NCBI GenBank assembly: GCA_003224235.1
Contig: QHYU01000162.1
Coordinates: 1-49,290, forward strand
Direction: 5' to 3'
Origin: Acidobacteriota bacterium
GTDB lineage: Bacteria; Acidobacteriota; Terriglobia; Acidiferrales; UBA7541
Length of the DNA: 49,290 bases
Below are positions 1-8,263 of this stretch, piece after piece. Position 1 is the stretch's first letter. Every line of letters begins with the position of its first letter. A program made the translations under genes and the position numbers. Below the pieces are notes generated by a model. That model had not been told where the DNA came from, did not search any database, and worked only from the letters and a program-made list of their open reading frames with translations.

Positions 1-3000
1 GCTGTGGGATCGCCGGAGTATGAGGAGCCTAAGAGACAGGCCCATCCACAGCCCAGCAATCCGGAATGGGCAGGCCGCTCCGCCAATCCTGTGCGGCCAT
101 ATACGAAATGGCTACGCGAAAACCGCGATTACATCCGTTTCGTCAATCCCGGTGACCTCCGTGTGGCCGGCCAGACCTGCGGCGTCTCGGGCTGCCACCC
201 GAAGGAAGTTCGCGCCGTGTCGACCAGCATGATGACCAATGGCGGGATGCTCTGGGGCGCGGCGCTCTATAACAACGGGGCATATCCTCTAAAGGACACG
301 CACTTCGCGGAGAGCTACTCTCCGGACGGTATCGCGCAGCGGCTGCGCACCGTGCCGCAACCCACGCCCGAGGAAACCAGGACGAAAGGCGTGCTGCCCG
401 AGCTCACGCCTTTACTGCGATGGGAAGTTTCGCAGCCCGGCAACGTGCTGCGCGTGTTCGAGCGCGGCGGCCGCAAAAAGGGCGAGGTCGGTAACCCCGA
501 GCGGGATGAAGATCCCGGCCGGCCGGAGGACAAGCTGGGCGAGCGCGGCTTCGGGACGCTCCTGCGGACCGACCCGGTCTTCCTAGGCTTGCAGAAGACG
601 CGCCTGCTCGATCCGCTTCTCTCCCTTCCAGGCACCAATGACCAGCCGGGCGACTTCCGCAACAGCGGCTGCACCGCCTGCCACGTTATCTATGCCAATG
701 ACCGCTCGTCAGTCCACTCCGGGCCGTACGCGCGCTTCGGCCACCTCGGGTACAGCGCCACGGTCGATCCCACGATTCCCAAGAATGAATCCGGCCACCC
801 TATCCGGCACACGTTCACGCGTGCCATTCCTTCGAGCCAGTGCATGGTCTGCCATGTCCACCCGGGCACAAATATGGTGGCCACCTACTTCGGATATACC
901 TGGTGGGACAACGAAGTCGATGGCGCGCCGATGTATCCGAAGCAGCAGCGCTATCCAAGCGAAGAGGAAAGATATCGGTCCATTGTGCGGAATCCGGAGG
1001 GCGCTGCGGTGCGCGGGCTTTGGTCCGACGCGAAGTTTCTGGAACAGGTGGGCAGCCCGGAGTTCAATCGGCAACTGAAATACACACAGTTTGCCGATTT
1101 CCATAGCCACGGCTGGATTTTCCGAGCCGTGTATAAGCGGGACCGCAAGGGCAACCTATCAGACGCCTCGGGGAAGATCCTCTCCTCCGTCGATTCCGAC
1201 AAGCTCCAGCAGGCCATCCAGTGGCAAGACCCACAGCGTAACGACCCGCCCGAGGGTATGCCTGTCCACCTGAAGGATATCCACCTGCAGAAAGGGATGC
1301 ACTGCGTGGACTGCCATTTCGAGCAGGACAGCCATGGCAACGGCAAACTTTACGGCGAGCCGCGCTCTGCCATCGAGATCGGTTGCACCGATTGCCATGG
1401 CACAATCCGCGAACGCGCCACGCTCGTCACTTCTGGCCCGGCCGCGCCTGCCCCGCCGAAGGCATCCCACACCAGGCTGGCAGCTTCCCAGCCGGCGCAG
1501 CAGGTCAGAGGCACTCGCTTCGACGGATTGCGCACGCCCTGGCAGCAGCGCAGGTTTGAATGGCGGGAAGGGAAACTCTACCAGCGCTCGATGGTCGAGC
1601 CAAACCTTAGCTGGGAAGTCGTGCAAGTAATGGATACGATCACGCCCGGGAATGCGCATTACAGCGAGAAATCCCACCGCGCCAAGACCTTGCTCCGCGA
1701 TAACCAGACCTGGGGCGACGTGCCTATTGACGACTCGCAGTTAGCCCACGCCGACAGCAAGATGACTTGCTATACCTGCCACACCTCTTGGACAACAAGC
1801 TGCTTCGGCTGCCACCTGCAAATGACCGCCAACCAGCGCCAGGACATGCTCCATAACGAAGGCCTGACGGCGCGCAACTACACTTCCTACAACTTCCAAG
1901 TCCTGCGCGACGACATCTTTATGCTCGCCAAGGATGGCACCGTAACCGGAAACAGAGTCGCCCCGGCGCGCTCCTCCTGCGCGGTGCTGGTCAGTTCGCA
2001 GAACCAGAATCGCGATTGGCTCTACTACATGCAGCAAACGGTTTCTGCCCCAGGCCTTAGCGGCACTGCTTTCAGCACGTTCGTCCCACACACTGTGCGC
2101 GCGAAGGAAACCAAGACATGCAGCGATTGCCACGTCTCCCAGGCAAACGATAATAATGCCTGGATGGCACAGGTCATACTCCAGGGCACCAACTTCCTGA
2201 ACTTTTTGGGGCGCTATATCTACCTCGCTGAGGGTGGGCACGGTTTTGAGGCCGTCGCCGTCGCCGAGCATGATGAGCCCCCGGCAATCATCGGCAGCGA
2301 CTTGCAGCACCTGGTTTATCCGGACAACTACAAGAAGCATCTCGCGCACGACCGCGAGCTCAAGCAAGCCTATCATCATCCCGGCAACGTGCTCGACGTG
2401 CAGCTCCGCGGCGAGTATCTCTACGCTGCGCTCGGAAAGGGCGGCTTCCGCGTCTACGATGTGGCCAACATCGACAATAAAGGCTTTTCGGAACGCATCG
2501 TCACTGCGCCGGTGTCCCCGTTGGGGCAGCGTTTCTACGTCAAAACGAAATACGCCACGGCGCTGGCCGCTCCCTCCACCCAGGCCGTGGATCCCTTGCG
2601 CGCACAACAGAAAGAAAACGAAGAGCAGAAGATCCACTTGCTATACGGGTTCCTCTATGTCGCGGACAAATACGAGGGCCTGGTGGTGATCGGCAATCCA
2701 GATCTGAGCAGCAAGAGCCCTGGCGCCGGCACGCTGCTGGACGGAGATCCCCGCAACAATTTCCTTAAGCGTGCTGCTACCTTCAACCCGAATGGGATTC
2801 TGAACGGCGCGCGCCGCATCACCATCGCCGGCACCTATGCCTACATCCTTTGCGACCGTGGCCTGGTGGTTGTGGACTTGGAGAACCCCCTCGAGCCGCG
2901 CATCGTCGCTGAGGTGGGCTCCCCCGAGTTGGTCGAGCCGCAGGCGATTGCCGTGCAGTTCCGGTACGCCTTTGTGGTGGACCGGCAGGGGCTGAAAGTG

Positions 3001-3621
3001 CTCGACGTGACCGCGCTTGATCGCCCGCGTGTTGTTCCGGGCGCGATGGTACCGGTTGAAGATGCACGGAACATCTACGTTGCGCGCACCTACGCCTATG
3101 TGGCTGCGGGAAAGCAGGGCTTGGTGATCGTGGATGTTGAAAGGCCCGAACAGCCGAAGCTCGATCAAGTCTTTACGGGCGAAGGAAAAATCACTGACGC
3201 GAATGACGTCAAAATCGGCATGGTGAACGCCAGCGTCTTCGCCTATGTGGCTGACGGGCACAATGGACTCCGCGTTCTGCAGCTAATCTCGCCCGACGAT
3301 ACGCCCAATCACTACGGCTTCAGCCCGCGCCCCACGCCAAAGCTGATCGCCACTTACCACACGCACGGGCCGACTCTGGCGATCTCGAAGGGCATTGATC
3401 GCGACCGCGCGGTGGATGAAAGCGGAAACCAAATCGCGGTTTTCGGTCGCCGTGGCGCGCGCCCCTTCAACCGCGAGGAGATGCAGCGGCTTTACATCCA
3501 TCCGCCCGACGGTAAGTTCTATGCCGTTACCGACGAAGCGCCCGAATCTCCCCGCCCGCCACAGAAGGCCAAGTCATTCCTGGATCGATGGCTCGACTTC
3601 TTGGTGGTCGCTTCCAGATAA
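1..3621 (+). CDS. Octaheme c-type cytochrome fused to an LVIVD beta-propeller (5' partial)
   Basis: The frame is open from the first base, so the true start and any signal peptide lie upstream of the window; the first possible start is a GTG at 4. Numbered from there, heme-binding motifs are CGVSGCH near residue 58 (a CX4CH type) and seven CxxCH motifs: CTACH near 223, CMVCH near 280, CVDCH near 434, CTDCH near 462, CYTCH near 589, CFGCH near 600 and CSDCH near 709. Residues about 790-1110 hold at least six repeats of the LVIVD kind, for example [32 protein letters not shown] and [15 protein letters not shown]. The protein should be periplasmic or surface-exposed, the heme part carrying electrons and the propeller binding a partner. 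It converges on the decaheme gene of the neighbouring operon, 47 bp away. Redox partner and substrate are unknown. The heme count is read directly; the role is inferred. Confidence 0.85.
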   Translation, partial: AVGSPEYEEPKRQAHPQPSNPEWAGRSANPVRPYTKWLRENRDYIRFVNPGDLRVAGQTCGVSGCHPKEVRAVSTSMMTNGGMLWGAALYNNGAYPLKDTHFAESYSPDGIAQRLRTVPQPTPEETRTKGVLPELTPLLRWEVSQPGNVLRVFERGGRKKGEVGNPERDEDPGRPEDKLGERGFGTLLRTDPVFLGLQKTRLLDPLLSLPGTNDQPGDFRNSGCTACHVIYANDRSSVHSGPYARFGHLGYSATVDPTIPKNESGHPIRHTFTRAIPSSQCMVCHVHPGTNMVATYFGYTWWDNEVDGAPMYPKQQRYPSEEERYRSIVRNPEGAAVRGLWSDAKFLEQVGSPEFNRQLKYTQFADFHSHGWIFRAVYKRDRKGNLSDASGKILSSVDSDKLQQAIQWQDPQRNDPPEGMPVHLKDIHLQKGMHCVDCHFEQDSHGNGKLYGEPRSAIEIGCTDCHGTIRERATLVTSGPAAPAPPKASHTRLAASQPAQQVRGTRFDGLRTPWQQRRFEWREGKLYQRSMVEPNLSWEVVQVMDTITPGNAHYSEKSHRAKTLLRDNQTWGDVPIDDSQLAHADSKMTCYTCHTSWTTSCFGCHLQMTANQRQDMLHNEGLTARNYTSYNFQVLRDDIFMLAKDGTVTGNRVAPARSSCAVLVSSQNQNRDWLYYMQQTVSAPGLSGTAFSTFVPHTVRAKETKTCSDCHVSQANDNNAWMAQVILQGTNFLNFLGRYIYLAEGGHGFEAVAVAEHDEPPAIIGSDLQHLVYPDNYKKHLAHDRELKQAYHHPGNVLDVQLRGEYLYAALGKGGFRVYDVANIDNKGFSERIVTAPVSPLGQRFYVKTKYATALAAPSTQAVDPLRAQQKENEEQKIHLLYGFLYVADKYEGLVVIGNPDLSSKSPGAGTLLDGDPRNNFLKRAATFNPNGILNGARRITIAGTYAYILCDRGLVVVDLENPLEPRIVAEVGSPELVEPQAIAVQFRYAFVVDRQGLKVLDVTALDRPRVVPGAMVPVEDARNIYVARTYAYVAAGKQGLVIVDVERPEQPKLDQVFTGEGKITDANDVKIGMVNASVFAYVADGHNGLRVLQLISPDDTPNHYGFSPRPTPKLIATYHTHGPTLAISKGIDRDRAVDESGNQIAVFGRRGARPFNREEMQRLYIHPPDGKFYAVTDEAPESPRPPQKAKSFLDRWLDFLVVASR

Positions 3622-3668
3622 GGCTGCAGTCAGGCGGTGTGCTACGGCTGCATTCTCAGCGAGACTGC

Positions 3669-5087
3669 CTAGCGCTGGCCTGGCTCGGCGTCGCGAGGCT
3701 GAGGGAATGTGGCGATGCCGTGCAGGAGCTCCTGCGAAGTGAATCTGCCTTTGACCGGCTTCTCCTTGCTCCAGTCATGATAGGTGTGGCACTCGAAGCA
3801 GCGGGACTCGGCGGCGTCGAGCACCGGCCGATGGCACTGCCGGCAATTCTGAATGCCGGGCAGAAGGACGTCGGAGGTCAGCTGGCTGGTGGTGGCCCCC
3901 GCATGACAGCTCGTGCAGGTCATCATGCGGTGGGCGTTGTGATCGAAGGCGGCGTGCAACATCCATTTCACTGGAATATTTGGCGGGGCCACTTCCGGCA
4001 AGGAAGCACCCTTCGGAAAACTGAGTGTGTGGCACTGGTTGCAGGTCTTGCGCCACAGAATTTTCTCCGCTTCGGCAACTTGCTCATCCACCCACTGCGG
4101 AGGACTGAGATTTTGCGCCAAAGGTGAAGCGGGTTTTCCCGTCAAATTCTGATCGGGCATTGGTATCGTGCGCAGGTCAGCGGGATGATTTGCGATATGC
4201 CCTTGATACTTGTTCATCAGGAATTCATGAATCTCCCTGGGCTGCTTACCGTGTGGAACGCCTTCGGTGAATCGCTTCTTTGTGTCAAATTGGAGCAGGT
4301 GGCAGGCAGCGCAGTGTTTGGAGTAGTTGATCGGTGCCATGTAAGCCCGCGTGGGGTTGGGACGGAGGGGATCTGGCTTTTCCATGGCCGCCGTTCGCAA
4401 CTGTGCCTCGTCCCGGTCGGATGGCGTCTCGCCGAAGCGCCACGGTCGTTTGTCACCAGGAGTTCTGTGGCAGTCGTCGCAGTCAAGTTGTATTTCTTCA
4501 GGCCCGTTCGGGCTGACGCGGAGCTTTCTCAGGTGGACCGAATGGTTGAGTCTGATCGTGCCGGAGTCGCCCTTTCCGGAGCGCAGTGCCGCGAATTCGG
4601 GATGTCGGCTATGGAAACCCTCGATGTTGCGGTCAACCGCAAAGCTGAACGAACCACCCTTGGCCTGGAGGCTCCCATGACACTGCGTGCAGTTTGTGTC
4701 GCTGGTCGCAGCCAGCCGGACCGGTCCTCTATGTTCCACATGGCAGGAAGCGCAATCCGGTGCAAAAACTTGATTAGCGTGATGAAGCGGTCCGTCGTGG
4801 CACTCCAAGCAAGCCTGGTTAGTGGCATGCTCACGAAAGACCCCTGTCCGGCTGACGTGGCACGCGGCGCACTGTGTGGCCAGCAACGAGTGGGCGGTCG
4901 CCATCTGCCCGCTGCTGTAGGCCCTGTTGTTCCGGGCGAGCGTCTGCCAGGCAAGCCACACTACTGCCAGGGCCGTCAGGCCCACCGACAGCAGGAACCT
5001 CCAGCGCCGGAACGGGGATGACCGCTTGAAATACTGGAGGTCGATGCGCTGAGCGAGTTTTTTCGTTGTGCGCGTGAACCGCGCCAA
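3669..5087 (-). CDS. Membrane-anchored decaheme cytochrome c
   Basis: A 472-residue protein with a basic N-terminus and one uncleaved-looking membrane helix at residues 31-49, then ten CxxCH heme sites at about 73, 93, 112, 133, 203, 259, 349, 391, 415 and 430. This layout, an N-terminal anchor and a periplasmic multiheme domain, is typical of cytochromes that take electrons from or give them to a membrane cytochrome b. The gene is last in a minus-strand operon, 24 bp after the cytochrome b-like gene, which is its likely partner. The heme spacing resembles cytochrome c3/c7-type doubled CxxCH modules but I cannot assign a named family. No catalytic heme (CxxCK or lone CxxC) is visible, so I infer electron transfer rather than substrate reduction. 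Confidence 0.88.
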   Translation of the reverse strand: MARFTRTTKKLAQRIDLQYFKRSSPFRRWRFLLSVGLTALAVVWLAWQTLARNNRAYSSGQMATAHSLLATQCAACHVSRTGVFREHATNQACLECHDGPLHHANQVFAPDCASCHVEHRGPVRLAATSDTNCTQCHGSLQAKGGSFSFAVDRNIEGFHSRHPEFAALRSGKGDSGTIRLNHSVHLRKLRVSPNGPEEIQLDCDDCHRTPGDKRPWRFGETPSDRDEAQLRTAAMEKPDPLRPNPTRAYMAPINYSKHCAACHLLQFDTKKRFTEGVPHGKQPREIHEFLMNKYQGHIANHPADLRTIPMPDQNLTGKPASPLAQNLSPPQWVDEQVAEAEKILWRKTCNQCHTLSFPKGASLPEVAPPNIPVKWMLHAAFDHNAHRMMTCTSCHAGATTSQLTSDVLLPGIQNCRQCHRPVLDAAESRCFECHTYHDWSKEKPVKGRFTSQELLHGIATFPQPRDAEPGQR

Positions 5088-5111
5088 TGGCCTTCTCCTG
5101 ATTCCTTCAGT

Positions 5112-6041
5112 TTAGAAGCGAAGCGCTTTATAGGCGTGTACCGCTCCCAAGACCAGCAAAGCAAGCGACACCGGGATGTGCAGCAGCAGCCACCCGTGAA
5201 GCCAGTGGTGCAGACGCGCCTGGCGCCTCAACTGCCGCTCCTCTTCGCAGATGTCTTCCAGATCTTCCACGGTTTCTTGGACCATAGGCGGCACGCGCTT
5301 CCGCAGTTCCTCGAAGATTCCGCTCGCCTTGCCCGGATCGGCAAGGGGATGGTCACCCGCGCCGGGTTTCTCCAGATGAGGACGCATCTGGCGAAGATAG
5401 AAGCTGCGCAGCGGTGCGCTGTCCTCCTCGGTCAGGGCAAGAGCCGGGGTTGCCGCTGCCGCCGCAGCAGGCGTCGCCCCGCCGCGCTCGGAGTAACCTC
5501 CGGCGGGAAGCTTCCGCGACCCGACGGCCATAACGCCCAATGGGCCGCAGACCGCGGCGACGGATTTGTCGGCCTCTTCCAGCAGTTGCGCGCGCACGCT
5601 ATCGATTTGCTCGAAGATGGTTTCTAGCGGCACCTCGCGGGTCATCATCCGCGGCATGTAATGTTGCAGAACCGCGCCGAAGACTCCGCTCACAATTACG
5701 ATGACGAGCAACACCATCAGGACCGTCGTCAAGGTCCCGCCGAAACGGAATGCGCCGTGGAACAGGATCAAAGGAAGACTGAGCAGCCCGAGCCACAGAT
5801 GGCCGCGCATCCAGGTTTGCGCCGGCCCCAGCCGCCAGACCGGAAACTTCTTGCGCGCGCCGAGCAGCCCGGCGAACACCATAAACGCTGAGCCGATGAT
5901 GCCGAAGGCAATTCCCACGGCGCTACCGCCATTCCGCCCCTGCGGAGGTCGCATCGGGTACCAGCAATAGAACGCCGTCGCCACCAGCAGAAACACCAGC
6001 GAGAAATCCCGCCATTTCTTGTGCGTTTCGTCGATTAGCAC
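5112..6041 (-). CDS. Cytochrome b-like integral membrane protein, probable diheme
   Basis: A 309-residue protein with hydrophobic segments at about 13-28, 42-61, 82-98, 104-124 and 284-303, and a long polar region at about 130-275 rich in Glu, Arg and Ala. Two histidine pairs, H81/H95 and H288/H302, are each 14 residues apart at two helices. This is the usual ligand geometry for two stacked b hemes, so a transmembrane electron carrier between the cytoplasmic Fe-S proteins and the periplasmic decaheme protein is likely. The GTG at 6041 is used; it lies 44 bp after the upstream stop and has no good ribosome site. The frame is open further upstream, so the real start may overlap the preceding gene. 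I cannot place it in a named family with certainty. Confidence 0.75.
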   Translation of the reverse strand: MLIDETHKKWRDFSLVFLLVATAFYCWYPMRPPQGRNGGSAVGIAFGIIGSAFMVFAGLLGARKKFPVWRLGPAQTWMRGHLWLGLLSLPLILFHGAFRFGGTLTTVLMVLLVIVIVSGVFGAVLQHYMPRMMTREVPLETIFEQIDSVRAQLLEEADKSVAAVCGPLGVMAVGSRKLPAGGYSERGGATPAAAAAATPALALTEEDSAPLRSFYLRQMRPHLEKPGAGDHPLADPGKASGIFEELRKRVPPMVQETVEDLEDICEEERQLRRQARLHHWLHGWLLLHIPVSLALLVLGAVHAYKALRF

Positions 6042-6085
6042 GGTCTTGTGTTCGAACGCTCTCGCCTGCTCACGCGAAAATTTCG

Positions 6086-8263
6086 TCAGCGCTTCAGCGT
6101 CAATCCCGGGGCCTGTCCCAGCTTATCCGCAAAAAAGGTGGTCGGATCGACACGGTGAGCGGCGTCGTGCGGGCAGGCATAGACGCAACTGGGTTCCTTA
6201 TACTTTGTGTCACTACAGAGATCGCAGGAGGTAGCCTTTTGCTTGACCACAGCCATCTTCCGCCGCGGCTGGATGGGATCGTCCTCCATGACTTCGAATG
6301 GATGCAGGTTGATATTGCCGTACGGGCAATTCTTGGCGCAGAGGCCGCAGCCGATGCACCAGTCCTCGATGATCACCTCGAGCGAATTGCGCCGGCGGAT
6401 CGAACCCACCGGGCAGCCCACCATACACAACGGGTCTCTGCATTGGCGGCAGGACGTGGCCACCAGGTACTTGTCAAATCGGAGCCCCTCGCGCACCAGC
6501 CGCGTGACGCCGTTGTGGGCATCGGCGCAAGCGCGCACGCAAGCATCGCAGCGCGTGCACTTTTCCAGGTCCAGGATCAGCAGGCTCTGCGCTTCCATCA
6601 ATCCCTGCGCCAGGAAGTGGTCAAGCGGCACCGAGCGCACGATGGCGAGCCGATCGCGGTTCTGCTGCAAGCGCTCCTGCGCTGCCGCTTCCAGGCCCCG
6701 GCGGATCTGCGGGAACCGCTCGATCATCTGCTTGAAGTCTTCGCCGTTGATGCGAACCACTTCGACGTGATCGAGCGCGGTGCATGTGGCGGTGCGCATC
6801 CCGCCGCCCAGTAGACCGATCTCGCCGAAGTAATTTCCTCGGGAAAGGTAGGCCAGTACCAGCTCGCCACCGGGATAAGTTTCAGAGACCTTCACAAAGC
6901 CGATGCGGACCAGGTAGAAGCTGCGTGCCGGATCGTCCTGTTTGCAGATCACCTGCCCGGGCGCATAGCGGACCAACTCGACTGTTTTGCGCAGATGGTC
7001 CAAGAAGTCGTCGGTGATTTCGGCGAAAATGGGGACGCCCCGCAGATGATTGCTGAGCGCGCGTTCACGGTAGGTGCTGTCGAGTCTTTCTTTGAACGTC
7101 TTGTTCCTTTGCAGAATGTCGAGCACGTTGCGATTCATCTCGTACATCGTGCAGTCGGTCAGGGCGCGCACCGTTGCCGAGCGCGGGTAAAAACTCATGC
7201 AGGTCATTTCGCCGAATAAGTCGCCCGGTCCCATCTCCGCTACCGGGTTCTCATAAGCCAGGTCCGCCGGGGCATCGATCGGAATGTGCCGCCGGTTGGC
7301 CTCTTCTTCGCGCGGGTGTTCCTTGCGCCGCGCCAGGGTGCTCACCATCTTGCTCAGGAATCCTCGCGCGGTGTCCTGGGTTTTCACGTGGGCGATGGGA
7401 CTCCGAATCGAAACCTGGGACTTTCCTTCCAGAATGTAGAAGGCGGTTGAACCGTATTCGCCTTCCTTACAGATGATCTCGCCGCGCCTGAATTGCCGGC
7501 GTACAATGGCGCCTTTGTTCAACTCGAGGAAGGTGCCCGAAACGCCCTTGAAGACGGGCAACTGCAGCAACTCGTCCGGCTCGGCGATTTTCGCGCTGTG
7601 GTCGGGGCCCACATCTATGGGCAGTGTCTTCTTGTTGGTCAGCGCTCCGGTCGGGCAAGACACCATGCACTCCCCGCAGGAAACGCACGAGGAGTCGCCC
7701 ATCTGCAAGTTGTGATCGAAGGCAATGCCTGCCTGGGCGCCTTTGCCCATGCGCCCCAGGACGAAATTCCCGCGGACTTCATTGCAGCCGCGGATGCAGC
7801 GGTCGCAGAGAATGCAAGCATCGAAGTTCACCGCAATGGCGAGCGAGGAGTCGTCGTTCCCGTGGGCGACGGTGCGCCGCGCAAAACGGGGCTGCGTGAT
7901 GCCCGCCTGCTTCGCTAGCGCCTCGAGTTCGCAGTCGCGCGAGTGCTGCTGACGCAAGCAGGGAGTCGGATGGTCGGACATCAGCAATTCGAGAAGAGTT
8001 CGGCGCGCTTGAATTACTTTGTCGGAGTTCGTAGTGACCACCAGGCCGGGTTCAACCGGGCGCACGCACGAAGCGGCGTAGATAGGCCTTCCCACGTCCA
8101 CCACGCACACCCGACAGACTCCCACCGGCGTTTCATTTTGCTGGTGGCACAGCGTCGGGATGGAGATTCCATTCATCCGTGCCGCGTCAAACACGGTCGT
8201 GCCCGCGGGGACGCTGACCCTCTTGCCGTCAATCGTGAGCTCCACCAGGGCGTTGGGACTCAT
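6086..8263 (-). CDS. NuoG-like / dual cyclic-nucleotide-binding / DmsB-like Fe-S fusion protein
   Basis: The start at 8263 (725 aa) is chosen because its ATG overlaps the upstream stop as ATGA and a GGGAG ribosome site precedes it. In order: a [2Fe-2S] ferredoxin domain (C39, C50, C53, C66); a NuoG-type His-Cys motif (H98, C102, C111) in which the usual middle Cys is Gln105; two [4Fe-4S] motifs (C150-C160 and C193-C203); a first cNMP-binding domain at about 237-390 with FGEM at 350 and PRSA at 360, carrying an insert of about 50 residues; a second at about 406-530 with FGEI at 479 and a following R490-T-A-T; and a C-terminal four-cluster region of DmsB/NrfC type (C569-C579, C605-C617, C636-C646, C680-C697). 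It would carry seven or eight Fe-S clusters from the NADH module toward the membrane cytochrome, possibly gated by a cyclic nucleotide. Motifs are seen directly; gating is inference. Confidence 0.85.
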   Translation of the reverse strand: MSPNALVELTIDGKRVSVPAGTTVFDAARMNGISIPTLCHQQNETPVGVCRVCVVDVGRPIYAASCVRPVEPGLVVTTNSDKVIQARRTLLELLMSDHPTPCLRQQHSRDCELEALAKQAGITQPRFARRTVAHGNDDSSLAIAVNFDACILCDRCIRGCNEVRGNFVLGRMGKGAQAGIAFDHNLQMGDSSCVSCGECMVSCPTGALTNKKTLPIDVGPDHSAKIAEPDELLQLPVFKGVSGTFLELNKGAIVRRQFRRGEIICKEGEYGSTAFYILEGKSQVSIRSPIAHVKTQDTARGFLSKMVSTLARRKEHPREEEANRRHIPIDAPADLAYENPVAEMGPGDLFGEMTCMSFYPRSATVRALTDCTMYEMNRNVLDILQRNKTFKERLDSTYRERALSNHLRGVPIFAEITDDFLDHLRKTVELVRYAPGQVICKQDDPARSFYLVRIGFVKVSETYPGGELVLAYLSRGNYFGEIGLLGGGMRTATCTALDHVEVVRINGEDFKQMIERFPQIRRGLEAAAQERLQQNRDRLAIVRSVPLDHFLAQGLMEAQSLLILDLEKCTRCDACVRACADAHNGVTRLVREGLRFDKYLVATSCRQCRDPLCMVGCPVGSIRRRNSLEVIIEDWCIGCGLCAKNCPYGNINLHPFEVMEDDPIQPRRKMAVVKQKATSCDLCSDTKYKEPSCVYACPHDAAHRVDPTTFFADKLGQAPGLTLKR

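Noticed and set aside
1741-2637. Long antisense open frame (298 codons) inside the octaheme gene
   Set aside because: It lies opposite a gene with clear heme and LVIVD motifs and its translation has no domain sense; it is a GC-driven shadow.
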